14,377 nt of DNA from an uncultured Oscillospiraceae bacterium (GCA_900547275.1 URGA01000050.1:1-14377), one strand, 5' to 3'; shown: positions 7,316 through 14,377, numbered from the stretch's first letter. Notes: generated from the sequence alone by a model not told the origin. A program made the numbers and translations.

Positions 7316-8091
7316 TTTATCAGCTCAAAGAATTCTTTGTGAATAAGCGGATTTCCGCAGACTATAGAATCAGGTCCGTCTGTGGCAAGGGGTGCGTTTT
7401 TCAAATTAGTGATTACACCGCCTGCCTCTTTTAGAATAAGAGAGGCCGCCGCCCAGTCCCACGGATATGTGTTCAGCTCAAAATACAGGTCTGATTTGCC
7501 TGACGCTACGTAGCAGATGTCAAGCGCCGCAGATCCGCTTCTGCGGATGTCAATGGCTTTTTCATATACTTTTTTTGCCAGTTCAAATGTGCGGTCGGTA
7601 AGTTCTCTGTTGTATGGGCTGGTTCCTATTTGTACAAGGGCATGGTCAAGATGTGTTTTGCTCACATTTATTTTATCGCCGTTGAGGAACGCGCCGCAGT
7701 TTCTTTCAGCGCTGAACATAAGATTTTTATCAACGTCAAAAACTACTCCGGCCTCAAGTGTGCCTTCTTTAACGAACGCTACTGATATAGCGCTGTGAAG
7801 ATAGTTATGGATGAAGTTTGTCGTTCCGTCAATGGGGTCGATGATAAAGCAATTTGATTTTGGTATCGCTTTGCTTCCTTCGCCTTCTTCACCGATTACG
7901 GCAATATCCGGGAATTCGCCGCGAAACATTTCAATAAGCGTTTTGCTCAGTTCTTCCTGAATTGCTTTGTCGTACTGAGTAACAAGATTGGTTTTGTCTC
8001 CCTTTTCGTCAACGACTAAAATCCCGCTTGTTGCTTCGCTATAAAGCTTTGAAACTTGTTTTACTGCTTCTTTTATTTTTTCAGCATACAT
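7312..8091 (-). CDS. Inositol monophosphatase family protein (SuhB-like)
   Basis: This encodes a 259-residue Mg2+-dependent phosphatase of the inositol monophosphatase superfamily, which hydrolyses phosphate monoesters such as myo-inositol phosphate or related sugar or nucleotide phosphates. All three metal-site motifs are present: GEEG at 67-70, DPIDGTTNF at 85-93, and WDWAAASLILKEAGG at 211-225, in which Asp212 is the third metal ligand. The GSAALD motif is at 186-191. It is probably cytoplasmic. The ribosome binding site is weak, a GAGG about eleven bases before the ATG. It is the first gene of a two-gene operon with the radical SAM gene and is divergent from murT. The exact substrate (inositol phosphate, 3'-phosphoadenosine 5'-phosphate or fructose bisphosphate) cannot be decided from the sequence. 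Confidence 0.92.
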   Translation of the reverse strand: MYAEKIKEAVKQVSKLYSEATSGILVVDEKGDKTNLVTQYDKAIQEELSKTLIEMFRGEFPDIAVIGEEGEGSKAIPKSNCFIIDPIDGTTNFIHNYLHSAISVAFVKEGTLEAGVVFDVDKNLMFSAERNCGAFLNGDKINVSKTHLDHALVQIGTSPYNRELTDRTFELAKKVYEKAIDIRRSGSAALDICYVASGKSDLYFELNTYPWDWAAASLILKEAGGVITNLKNAPLATDGPDSIVCGNPLIHKEFFELIK

Positions 8092-8141
8092 TTTATTATT
8101 AACCTCGCATTCTTCGGCAGTCGGTCAGCTGCTCTGAAAAT

Positions 8142-8169
8142 ATTTTATCATACTTTTACGGAGATGCAA
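8142..8169 (-). promoter_or_regulatory. Predicted promoter of the IMPase-radical SAM operon
   Basis: On the - strand, TTGCAT (8169-8164) and TAAAAT (8147-8142) are separated by 16 bases, and a TGA just before the -10 makes it an extended -10 promoter. It lies about 50 bases upstream of the phosphatase ATG. Confidence 0.55.
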
Positions 8170-8170
8170 T

Positions 8171-8176
8171 TATAAT
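8171..8176 (+). promoter_or_regulatory. Possible -10 box of murT
   Basis: A perfect TATAAT ends only six bases before the murT ATG, with no convincing -35 box. If used, transcription would begin at about the start codon and the message would be leaderless. No ribosome binding site is visible before this ATG. It may be coincidental in AT-rich sequence. Confidence 0.35.
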
Positions 8177-8182
8177 TTTACT

Positions 8183-9460
8183 ATGATTATCTTTTTTACA
8201 AAACTGATTACAAAAATTATGAATCTTCTGGGTTACGGAGCAACGACTCTGCCCGGGCGCATTGCGCTGTTTTTCAAGCCTGACATTCTGGCTAAACTTT
8301 CAAAAGGGGTAAAGGTTATTGTTATAACCGGAACCAACGGCAAGACCACTTCTGCTCGAATTGTGGAAGAGGGACTTAAGGAAGCAGGCAAGTCATATTT
8401 TATCAACCGTTCCGGCGCAAATCTAATTACAGGCATTACGGCTTCTTTTATTATGAACTGTACCAACTCAGGCAAGTGCACAAAGGAGTATGCCGTAATC
8501 GAGTGCGACGAAAACGCGTTTCGCACTGTAAGCAAGTATCTTAAAGCGAAGGTAGTACTTGTTACTAACGTTTTCCGCGACCAGCTTGACCGTTACGGTG
8601 AGGTTTCCCATACTCTTTCCGCGATTAGGGAGTCTGTTGACAATCTGCCTGAGGCTACCCTTGTTATCAATGCGGACTGCTCGCTTACTAATACCCTGAA
8701 GCGTGAGAATACAGTGACTTACGGCGTCAGCGTTCCTCTTAACTTTACTTCTGATGTAAGAGACGGCACACGCTGTATCCACTGCAAACATGAACTCAAA
8801 TACGATTATTTCACATACGCCCATCTCGGCAAATATCGTTGCCCCGGCTGCGGCTATGAAAGAGGAACACCCGATTATAACGTTACGGATATAATCGAAA
8901 CAACTCCCGACAGCACTACTGTTATGATAAACGGAACAACTCTTGCTAAGATAAATCTCGGCGGCGTTTACAATGTTTATAACGGCGTCGGCGCTTACGC
9001 GGGACTTGTTGCCCTGGGTATCGATTCTGATACTGCTCTTCAAGCTCTTGAAAAATTCAACGGCGCATTCGGAAGAATGGAAAAATTCGGAAATGTACGA
9101 ATGATTCTCGTTAAAAATCCCGCAGGCCTTACCCAGACCTGCCGCTATATTAACTCATTCAAAGGCGACAAAACGATAATTTTCTGCCTCAACGATAACG
9201 CGGCTGACGGCCGTGATATCAGCTGGATATGGGACGCTGATATCGATGTTTCCGGCAAGATTTATGCCGCCGGAAAACGCTCCGGCGATATGGCGCTGCG
9301 CCTTAAGTACAACGGAATTGACGCTGAGATTACAGATAATGTTTTGGAGACTGTACTTAAGCTCTCCGGCGATGTTTTCGTGGTTCCGACTTATACGGCT
9401 ATGATGAAAATGCGCCCCGAGTTTGCGCACCATTTCGGAAAAGAGGAGTTTTGGCAATGA
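8183..9460 (+). CDS. murT: Lipid II isoglutaminyl synthase, MurT subunit
   Basis: This encodes a 425-residue Mur-ligase-like subunit of the MurT-GatD complex, which converts D-isoglutamate in the lipid II stem peptide to D-isoglutamine at the inner face of the membrane. The ATP-binding P-loop is VITGTNGKTT (47-56), and the Mur motif TNVFRDQLDRYGE is at 128-140. A MurT-specific four-cysteine zinc ribbon sits inside the central domain (Cys198, Cys201, Cys220, Cys223). The C-terminal DUF1727 region contains NPAGLTQ (312-318) and DNAADGRDISWIWD (338-351), the area that supplies MurT's catalytic aspartate to GatD. Its TGA overlaps the gatD ATG as ATGA. The start at 8183 gives the usual N-terminus leading into TTLPGRIAL. 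There is no clear Shine-Dalgarno sequence before it. The next in-frame ATG, 8219, would remove 12 residues. Confidence 0.95.
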   Translation: MIIFFTKLITKIMNLLGYGATTLPGRIALFFKPDILAKLSKGVKVIVITGTNGKTTSARIVEEGLKEAGKSYFINRSGANLITGITASFIMNCTNSGKCTKEYAVIECDENAFRTVSKYLKAKVVLVTNVFRDQLDRYGEVSHTLSAIRESVDNLPEATLVINADCSLTNTLKRENTVTYGVSVPLNFTSDVRDGTRCIHCKHELKYDYFTYAHLGKYRCPGCGYERGTPDYNVTDIIETTPDSTTVMINGTTLAKINLGGVYNVYNGVGAYAGLVALGIDSDTALQALEKFNGAFGRMEKFGNVRMILVKNPAGLTQTCRYINSFKGDKTIIFCLNDNAADGRDISWIWDADIDVSGKIYAAGKRSGDMALRLKYNGIDAEITDNVLETVLKLSGDVFVVPTYTAMMKMRPEFAHHFGKEEFWQ

Positions 9461-10173
9461 GAATAGCACATCTTTACCCCGACCTTCTAAACCTTTACGG
9501 CGACAGAGGCAATATCATGTGCCTTAAATACCGCTGTGAAAAACGCGGCATTGACGTCGTTGTAGACGAGATTTCAGTAGGTCAGCGGTTTGACCATAAT
9601 AATTACGACATTTTGTTTATCGGCGGCGGCCAGGATTTTGAGCAGAATGTACTGCTTGACGACCTTCATAAAGGCAAGGACGTGGAGATAAAAAAAGCTG
9701 TTGCCGACGGAACAGTTTTGCTGGCGATATGCGGCGGATATCAGATGCTGGGTAAATATTACCAGACATATACCGGCGAAAAAATGGAATACATCGGAGC
9801 AATCGATTTTTATACTGTAGGCGAGAAGAAGCGCCTTATCGGCAACTATGCTTTCGACACGTCCTTCGGCAGAATAATCGGCTTTGAAAACCACTCGGGA
9901 AGAACGTATCTGGGAAACTGCGAACCTCTCGGCAAAATTGTTTCCGGCTTCGGCAATAACGGAAAAGACGGCACCGAAGGTGCTCATTATAACAACGCTT
10001 TCTGCACCTATTCTCACGGCCCTGTGCTTCCTAAAAATCCCGCTCTTGCAGACAAGCTGATTGAAACCGCAATGCAGAGAAATTTCCCGGGTTATACTTT
10101 GGAAAGTCTTAACGATTCCGTCGAGGAATTTGCAAGAAAACAGGTTGAGTCGCTTTATATAAATAAAAAATAG
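9457..10173 (+). CDS. gatD: Lipid II isoglutaminyl synthase, glutamine amidotransferase subunit GatD
   Basis: This encodes a 238-residue class I (triad-type) glutamine amidotransferase that releases ammonia from glutamine for MurT. Characteristic motifs are MRIAHLYPDLLNLYGDRGN at the N-terminus, AICGGYQMLG (90-99) with nucleophile Cys92, and YSHGPVLPKNP (185-195) with catalytic His187. Arg126 sits where glutamine-binding Arg128 lies in Staphylococcus aureus GatD, whose Cys94 and His189 show the same two-residue offset. The ATG at 9457 is chosen over the TTG at 9451. It follows GAGGAG (9443-9448) by eight bases, gives the canonical N-terminus, and overlaps the murT stop as ATGA. This is a standard murT-gatD operon and indicates amidated peptidoglycan. 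Confidence 0.95.
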   Translation: MRIAHLYPDLLNLYGDRGNIMCLKYRCEKRGIDVVVDEISVGQRFDHNNYDILFIGGGQDFEQNVLLDDLHKGKDVEIKKAVADGTVLLAICGGYQMLGKYYQTYTGEKMEYIGAIDFYTVGEKKRLIGNYAFDTSFGRIIGFENHSGRTYLGNCEPLGKIVSGFGNNGKDGTEGAHYNNAFCTYSHGPVLPKNPALADKLIETAMQRNFPGYTLESLNDSVEEFARKQVESLYINKK

Positions 10174-10191
10174 TGAAATTGAAAAATTTCC

Positions 10192-10220
10192 TTGATTTTT
10201 CCATGACCGTGTGGTAATAT
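10192..10220 (+). promoter_or_regulatory. Predicted sigma-A promoter of rpsB-tsf
   Basis: TTGATT (10192-10197) and TAATAT (10215-10220) are separated by 17 bases. Transcription would start near 10227, about 139 bases before the rpsB start codon and right at the foot of the leader RNA helix. Confidence 0.75.
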
Positions 10221-10226
10221 ATTACG

Positions 10227-10365
10227 GCATTCGTATGGTAACGGCCGTATTATGCCCGTTGCCTGCGCAATACACACATCGTTTCGGGTATGCCCGTGGT
10301 GATACTCTCTGGGCTTTGCCATACCGAACGGTGGAGGATTAACCTAAATAAGGAGGAACTGAATT
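10227..10365 (+). ncRNA. Structured rpsB 5' leader (candidate ribosomal protein S2 leader)
   Basis: The untranslated leader of about 139 nt can fold on itself. Its 5' end, TTCGTATGG (10230-10238), pairs with CCATACCGAA (10319-10328), leaving one bulged C and giving a nine-base-pair closing helix. Inside, AACGG (10240-10244) pairs with CCGTT (10256-10260), and CGGG (10285-10288) pairs with CCCG (10293-10296) around a UAUG loop. TATGCCCGT occurs twice (10251-10259, 10289-10297), and GCCC 10292-10295 could instead pair with GGGC 10311-10314. Ribosomal protein genes are often autoregulated by such leaders, and S2 represses rpsB-tsf in E. coli. I cannot assign this to a named RNA family. No run of T follows a hairpin, so translational control is likelier than termination. 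Confidence 0.55.
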
Positions 10366-11133
10366 ATGGCAAATGTAGTTTCTATGAAACAGCTCTTGGA
10401 AGCAGGTGTTCACTTCGGACACCAGACAAGAAGATGGAACCCCAAAATGGCGGAATACATCTTCACAGAACGTAACGGTATCTACATCATCGACCTGCAG
10501 AAGACCGTTAAAAAGCTGGACGAGGCTTATAAGTTCGTTCACGACATCGCAGCTGAAGGCGGCGAAATCATTTTCGTAGGTACAAAGAAGCAGGCTCAGG
10601 AGTCAATTAAGGAAGAAGCTGAAAGATGCTCAATGCCTTATGTAAACGCTCGCTGGCTCGGCGGTATGCTTACAAACTTCAAGACAATCCGCGGCCGTGT
10701 TGCTCGTCTTGCTCAGCTTAAGGCTATGCAGGAAGACGGCACATTCGATCTTCTTCCCAAGAAGGAAGTTGCTCGTCATGAGCTTGAGATTGAAAAGCTT
10801 GAAAAGTATCTCGGCGGTATCACAGAAATGAAGAAGATTCCCGAGGCTATGTTTATCGTTGACCCCAGAAAGGAAAGAATTGCCGTTTCTGAGGCTATGA
10901 AACTCGGTCTGCCCATCGTTGCAATCGTTGATACAAACTGCGATCCTGATGAAATCGACTATGTAATTCCCGGCAACGACGACGCTATCCGTGCCGTAAA
11001 GCTTATTGCAGGCGCAATGGCTGACGCTGTTATCGAAGGCCGCGACGGCAAGGACACTTCTGAAGAAGCTGAAGCAGCTCAGGCTGAAGAAAAGCCCGCT
11101 AAGGAAGAAGAAAAGGCAGAATCTGCTGAATAA
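10366..11133 (+). CDS. rpsB: 30S ribosomal protein S2
   Basis: This encodes ribosomal protein S2 of the small subunit, 255 residues. The conserved N-terminal block MKQLLEAGVHFGHQTRRWNP and the region YIIDLQKTVKKLDEAY are present, as are RWLGGMLTNFKTI (about residues 95-107) and the C-terminal block PIVAIVDTNCDPDEIDYVIPGNDDA. The last 30 residues form an acidic Glu/Ala/Lys-rich tail, as in many Clostridia. The ATG is preceded by AGGAGG (10351-10356), nine bases away. It is followed 40 bases later by tsf, the usual rpsB-tsf pair, and is preceded by a structured leader that may carry autoregulation. Synonymous codon use looks biased toward a small set, as expected for a highly expressed gene. 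Confidence 0.98.
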   Translation: MANVVSMKQLLEAGVHFGHQTRRWNPKMAEYIFTERNGIYIIDLQKTVKKLDEAYKFVHDIAAEGGEIIFVGTKKQAQESIKEEAERCSMPYVNARWLGGMLTNFKTIRGRVARLAQLKAMQEDGTFDLLPKKEVARHELEIEKLEKYLGGITEMKKIPEAMFIVDPRKERIAVSEAMKLGLPIVAIVDTNCDPDEIDYVIPGNDDAIRAVKLIAGAMADAVIEGRDGKDTSEEAEAAQAEEKPAKEEEKAESAE

Positions 11134-11173
11134 TTGCATATAATTTCATTTTTCAATAAGGAGGAATTCTGAC

Positions 11174-12109
11174 ATGGCATTTACTGCAATGGACGTAAAA
11201 GCACTGCGTGAAAAGACAGGCGTTGGCATGATGGAGTGCAAGAAGGCACTTACAGAGGCTGACGGTGATATGGACAAGGCAATCGACTATCTTCGTGAAA
11301 GAGGTCTGGCTGCCGCTGAAAAGAAATCAACCCGCATCGCTGCGGAAGGCGTTGTTCTTTCTTACTATGACGCTGCTGCAAAGAAGGGCGTTGTTGTTGA
11401 AGTTAACTCTGAGACAGACTTTGTTGCCAAGAACGACAAGTTCATGGACTTTGTAAAGGGCGTTGCAAGAACAATCATCGCTGAAGCTCCTGCTGACGTT
11501 GAAACTCTTTGCAATACAAAGTTTGACGGCACAGACCGTACAGTTACAGAAACTCTTAACGACCTTATTCTTGCTATCGGCGAGAACATGAAGATTCGCC
11601 GTTTTGAAACAATGGACGGCGTTATCGCAACTTATGTTCACGGCGGCGGCTCAGTAGGCGTTATGGTTGGCTTTGACGTTGCTGACGAAGCAAAGGCTGA
11701 AACTGAAGCTTTCCAGACAATGGGTAAGGACGTAGCAATGCAGATCGCTGCTATGAGCCCCTCATTCCTTGACGAGGCTTCTGTTCCTCAGGACGTTCTT
11801 GACCACGAAAAAGGCATTCTTGCAGCTCAGCTTAAGGAAGACCCGAAGATGGCTAATAAGCCTGCTCAGGTTCTTGAGAAGATCGCTGCCGGTAAGATGA
11901 GCAAGTTCTTCAAAGAGAACTGCCTTGTTGAGCAGGAATTCGTAAAGGCTGAAAACCACGAGGATGTTCAGACTTACGTAAACAACGTAGCTAAAGAACT
12001 TGGCACAGAGATCAAGATCAACGGCTTCATCCGTATGATGAAGGGCGAAGGCCTTGAGAAGCGCGAAGAAAACTTTGCAGAAGAAATTGCAAAGCAGATC
12101 AACGGCTAA
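11174..12109 (+). CDS. tsf: Translation elongation factor Ts
   Basis: This encodes EF-Ts, 311 residues, the nucleotide exchange factor that releases GDP from EF-Tu. The N-terminal UBA-like domain (about 1-55) contains the signature LREKTGVGMMECKKAL (11-26). The core carries the second signature EVNSETDFVAKNDKF (about 76-90), in which the TDFVA motif contacts EF-Tu. The dimerisation and C-terminal regions follow, and the length is normal for the long bacterial form. AAGGAGG (11158-11164) stands nine bases before the ATG. It is co-transcribed with rpsB, and a strong terminator follows 20 bases after the stop. Confidence 0.98.
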   Translation: MAFTAMDVKALREKTGVGMMECKKALTEADGDMDKAIDYLRERGLAAAEKKSTRIAAEGVVLSYYDAAAKKGVVVEVNSETDFVAKNDKFMDFVKGVARTIIAEAPADVETLCNTKFDGTDRTVTETLNDLILAIGENMKIRRFETMDGVIATYVHGGGSVGVMVGFDVADEAKAETEAFQTMGKDVAMQIAAMSPSFLDEASVPQDVLDHEKGILAAQLKEDPKMANKPAQVLEKIAAGKMSKFFKENCLVEQEFVKAENHEDVQTYVNNVAKELGTEIKINGFIRMMKGEGLEKREENFAEEIAKQING

Positions 12110-12128
12110 GTAATTAAAAACAATTTTG

Positions 12129-12171
12129 AAAAAGCTTGAGAACTTTATGTTTTCAAGCTTTTTTGTTTATA
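12129..12171 (+). terminator. Intrinsic terminator of rpsB-tsf
   Basis: AAAAAGCTTGAGAAC (12129-12143) pairs with GTTTTCAAGCTTTTT (12149-12163) across a five-base loop, giving 15 base pairs with a single G-U, followed by T-rich sequence to 12171. Confidence 0.92.
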
Positions 12172-12331
12172 TTTTTATAATTGTTTTGAATGTGAAATTG
12201 CAATTTTAATCAGAATTTTCTAATTATTTACGTCTGTTTTTATTATTGTTTTAATTGAAAATAAGCAGAAAAACTTCTTGCCGGTTTAGTTAATTTATAT
12301 AAATAGGTGTTTAAAATAGCATTACTTTTTA
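12172..12331. other. AT-rich intergenic region without a visible gene
   Basis: Between the tsf terminator and the next promoter lies strongly AT-rich sequence. I see no open frame with a ribosome binding site, no RNA gene and no clear repeat. It may only separate the two transcription units. Confidence 0.6.
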
Positions 12332-12360
12332 TTGCATAAGTCAAAAAATTATGTTAGTAT
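12332..12360 (+). promoter_or_regulatory. Predicted promoter of the secreted LRR protein gene
   Basis: TTGCAT (12332-12337) and TAGTAT (12355-12360) are separated by 17 bases, with a TGT extended -10 element directly before the -10. Transcription from about 12367 leaves a leader of about 28 bases with GGGGGA (12383-12388), six bases before the ATG at 12395. Confidence 0.68.
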
Positions 12361-12394
12361 TTAATTGGATATTATGACTTTTGGGGGATTTAAT

Positions 12395-14227
12395 ATGAAA
12401 AAAACGATATCGTTGATAATGAGTTTATTTCTTCTTGTTTCAATGCTGTCGGGTATGTCGTTTTCTGCCTATGCGGCTAATGATGACAGCGGTTCCTGCG
12501 GCGACTCGGTAAGCTACACTTTTGAATCAGCCACAGGTGTACTTACTCTTACTGGAACAGGAAAAACAGAGTGGTATGCATCTGGTGAAACTCCGCTGAG
12601 AAGGACACCGTGGTACAGTTACAGAGAAAGCATAACCAAAGTAGTGGTAGGCGAGGGAATAACACAGCTCAATCTTTATGTCCTCAGCAAACTTACTAAC
12701 GTTAAGACTATTGTTTTACCCTCAACCTTGACCACAATTTCCAGTAACGCGTTTTATAACGATACTTCGCTGGAAGCTATCAATTTAGGAGACACAAAAA
12801 TCACTTCAATAGGTTTAAACGCATTTGAAAATTGCTCCGCTCTTTCTGATGTAACACTTCCTGAAACCATGACGGAAATCAGCAATTTCGCTTTTAGAAA
12901 CGCGGGAGTTAAGCGCGTTAATTTCCCTGTATCATGCACAAAAATAGGCAATTACGCTTTCTATGGCTGCTCTATGGCGACTATTACTCTGCCTGAAACC
13001 ATTTCAAGCGTCGGCCTTCGCGCTTTTGCCAACAATACATTTCTGCTGTCTGTTTATATTTATAATCCGAATATGAGTTTCGGCGGCAACGACCCGTTTG
13101 ACGGATGCCAAACTAACCTTACTTTCTCCGGCCACGGCGGCTCTACAACCGCTTCATACGCCGCTGAAAAAGGCTATAAGTTTGTTTCGATTGATGACTG
13201 CGAGCATATCAATACCCATGCTCAGGTAACGCTGGCTCCTACCTGTACTGAGAAGGGAAGCCAGGACATTATCTGCGACGACTGCGGAATAGTTTTAAGG
13301 ACTGAGGAAATCGCCGCAACAGGCCATGACCTCCAAATAATTCAGGTTGACGATCAGACTGAGAAAAACGGCCATGTGTTCAATTATTACCGTTGCGCAA
13401 ACTGCAATGATCCTGAAACAGACGTTATAAGAATGACCCATGCCAGAGACGAAGAAGGCAATTACATTTGGGTAGAAGGAAGCTATACCGATACAGTGCT
13501 TCAGGAAGCTACATGCACAAAAAGCGGAATAGTTATTCGCCGCTGTAACATTGAGGATCCGATGACGACTCTTAAGTGCGCGGCAACAGAAACTTTCTAT
13601 ACGCCCGCTCCGGGTCACCAGGTGGAGGAATGGACCGTTACAGTTGAACCTACCTGCACAACTGACGGTTCCAGAACAGGCGTCTGCACTGTCTGCGGAG
13701 AAACAGTTGTCGAAACTATAAAAGGCGGCCACTCATATGAAGTTGCTGAGGGAGAAGTTCGTGAAGACGGCCATAGAGTAGACACATATACCTGCTCTGT
13801 CTGCGGCGACAGTTATACGGAACTTGTTCATGTGGAATGGATTGAGGGATATTATACAACCCGAACTCTTACCGAGCCATCTTGCCTGATGACGGGAACT
13901 TCTATCGATACCTGTACTGTTGAAGGCTGTTCAAAAACACGTACAAACGTTGTGCCCGCTTCCGGCCATTCTTACAGATTTGTTTCATGCGACGGAACGA
14001 CCTGTAACTATAAGTGCGAAAACTGCGAATCTACAAGAACGATGCTTTTGACTCTTGTAAACAGCGGTTTTGTTTCAAACCAGGGCAATGTTTCAGAACA
14101 CCTCCTTGGCTATTATTATGACATTAATAACGACGGCTGGGTCAACGGAAGAGACTATGTTCTTCTTTCCAGAATGAGCGCTCAGCAGCCGGAACAGCCG
14201 GATACGGGAACAGAAACACAGCAGTAA
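12395..14227 (+). CDS. Secreted BspA-type leucine-rich repeat protein with cysteine modules and a dockerin-like loop
   Basis: This encodes a 610-residue exported protein of unknown role. Residues 1-27 are a signal peptide (KK, then a hydrophobic core, with cleavage likely after AYA). Residues about 80-265 hold BspA-like (LRR_5) leucine-rich repeats with phrases such as LPSTLTTISSNAF and LPETISSVGLRAF. Residues about 270-545 hold repeated cysteine modules of the form PTCTEKGS..C..CG....I.ATGH, including two related units of about 85 residues beginning near 324 and 455. Residues 576-587 read DINNDGWVNGRD, a perfect dockerin-type calcium loop, but only one clear copy is present, whereas type I dockerins have two. 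A short polar tail ends the protein. The ATG at 12395 is chosen because the in-frame TTG at 12365 lies at the predicted transcript start. It has its own promoter and terminator. BspA-type repeats are known in adhesins, so attachment to a surface or a protein scaffold is possible, but this is inference. Confidence 0.85.
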   Translation: MKKTISLIMSLFLLVSMLSGMSFSAYAANDDSGSCGDSVSYTFESATGVLTLTGTGKTEWYASGETPLRRTPWYSYRESITKVVVGEGITQLNLYVLSKLTNVKTIVLPSTLTTISSNAFYNDTSLEAINLGDTKITSIGLNAFENCSALSDVTLPETMTEISNFAFRNAGVKRVNFPVSCTKIGNYAFYGCSMATITLPETISSVGLRAFANNTFLLSVYIYNPNMSFGGNDPFDGCQTNLTFSGHGGSTTASYAAEKGYKFVSIDDCEHINTHAQVTLAPTCTEKGSQDIICDDCGIVLRTEEIAATGHDLQIIQVDDQTEKNGHVFNYYRCANCNDPETDVIRMTHARDEEGNYIWVEGSYTDTVLQEATCTKSGIVIRRCNIEDPMTTLKCAATETFYTPAPGHQVEEWTVTVEPTCTTDGSRTGVCTVCGETVVETIKGGHSYEVAEGEVREDGHRVDTYTCSVCGDSYTELVHVEWIEGYYTTRTLTEPSCLMTGTSIDTCTVEGCSKTRTNVVPASGHSYRFVSCDGTTCNYKCENCESTRTMLLTLVNSGFVSNQGNVSEHLLGYYYDINNDGWVNGRDYVLLSRMSAQQPEQPDTGTETQQ

Positions 14228-14236
14228 TAAACTACC

Positions 14237-14273
14237 AAACAACCTCTGAAGCCATATGTTTCAGGGGTTGTTT
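14237..14273 (+). terminator. Intrinsic terminator after the secreted LRR protein gene
   Basis: AAACAACCTCTGAA (14237-14250) pairs with TTCAGGGGTTGTTT (14260-14273), 14 base pairs including one T-G, with a nine-base loop. The T-run is largely within the stem. The final bases, 14274-14377, are AT-rich with no gene I can support. Confidence 0.82.
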
Positions 14274-14377
14274 GTCTCTAAAGCCGATTTTTGCAAATAA
14301 ATAAAGGGTTTCAATTTGGTAATATTTTTATGAAATTTTATCCTATTCTATTTACATTAATGCAAAAATATATTAAT

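Noticed and set aside
10175..10190. GAAATT-GAAA-AATTTC hairpin just after gatD as a terminator
   Set aside because: It has only six A/T-rich pairs with no solid T-run, and it overlaps the start of the rpsB promoter. It is too weak to call a terminator.
12365..12394. In-frame TTG start giving ten more residues to the secreted LRR protein
   Set aside because: It coincides with the predicted transcription start, has no ribosome binding site, and would spoil the signal peptide. The ATG at 12395 has GGGGGA six bases upstream.
14180..14227. Sortase-like PDTG near the C-terminus of the secreted LRR protein
   Set aside because: The residue before P is Q rather than L, and neither a hydrophobic segment nor a positive tail follows.
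1..14377. CRISPR arrays, tRNA or rRNA genes, insertion sequences
   Set aside because: Reading both strands I found no regularly spaced direct repeats, no cloverleaf-like sequence, no transposase and no terminal inverted repeats. Many open frames opposite or overlapping the real genes lack ribosome binding sites and recognisable protein sequence.

Overview
The window looks like chromosomal DNA from a low-to-moderate G+C, Gram-positive anaerobe of the class Clostridia, most likely a gut Ruminococcaceae/Oscillospiraceae-type bacterium. The basis is the paired MurT/GatD peptidoglycan-amidation genes, the strong AGGAGG ribosome binding sites, the host-glycan glycosidases, and a secreted protein with BspA-type leucine-rich repeats, cysteine modules and a dockerin-like calcium loop. 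The taxonomic placement is inference from gene content.

Layout. (1) 1-3979: two coupled glycosidases on the + strand, a GH38 alpha-mannosidase missing its N-terminus at the window edge and a GH29 alpha-L-fucosidase. They are closed by a hairpin terminator shared with the convergent gene. (2) 3989-6326: a divergent pair. On the - strand is an MFS transporter fused to a C-terminal pair of CBS domains; its reading frame is broken by one extra base, and no ordinary start codon follows its ribosome binding site. On the + strand is a MarR-family regulator. The short region between them holds two consensus-like promoters and two related 18-bp operator-like repeats. (3) 6431-8091: a - strand two-gene operon encoding an inositol-monophosphatase-family enzyme and a TIGR01212/YhcC-type radical SAM protein, overlapping by ATGA. 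(4) 8183-10173: murT-gatD, the lipid II isoglutaminyl synthase, also overlapping by ATGA. (5) 10192-12171: promoter, a structured 5' leader of about 140 nt, rpsB, tsf and a strong terminator. (6) 12332-14273: a monocistronic secreted repeat protein with its own promoter and terminator. The last 104 bases hold no gene that I can see.

How the genes work together. GH38 and GH29 would trim mannose and fucose from host-type or yeast-type glycans. MarR probably represses itself and the MFS-CBS exporter from the two operators. MurT and GatD amidate lipid II. The rpsB leader may let ribosomal protein S2 control the rpsB-tsf message. The most unusual locus is the MarR/MFS-CBS pair: an exporter carrying a likely nucleotide-sensing module, apparently damaged or misassembled in this sequence. 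The least understood product is the secreted LRR/cysteine-module/dockerin-like protein.
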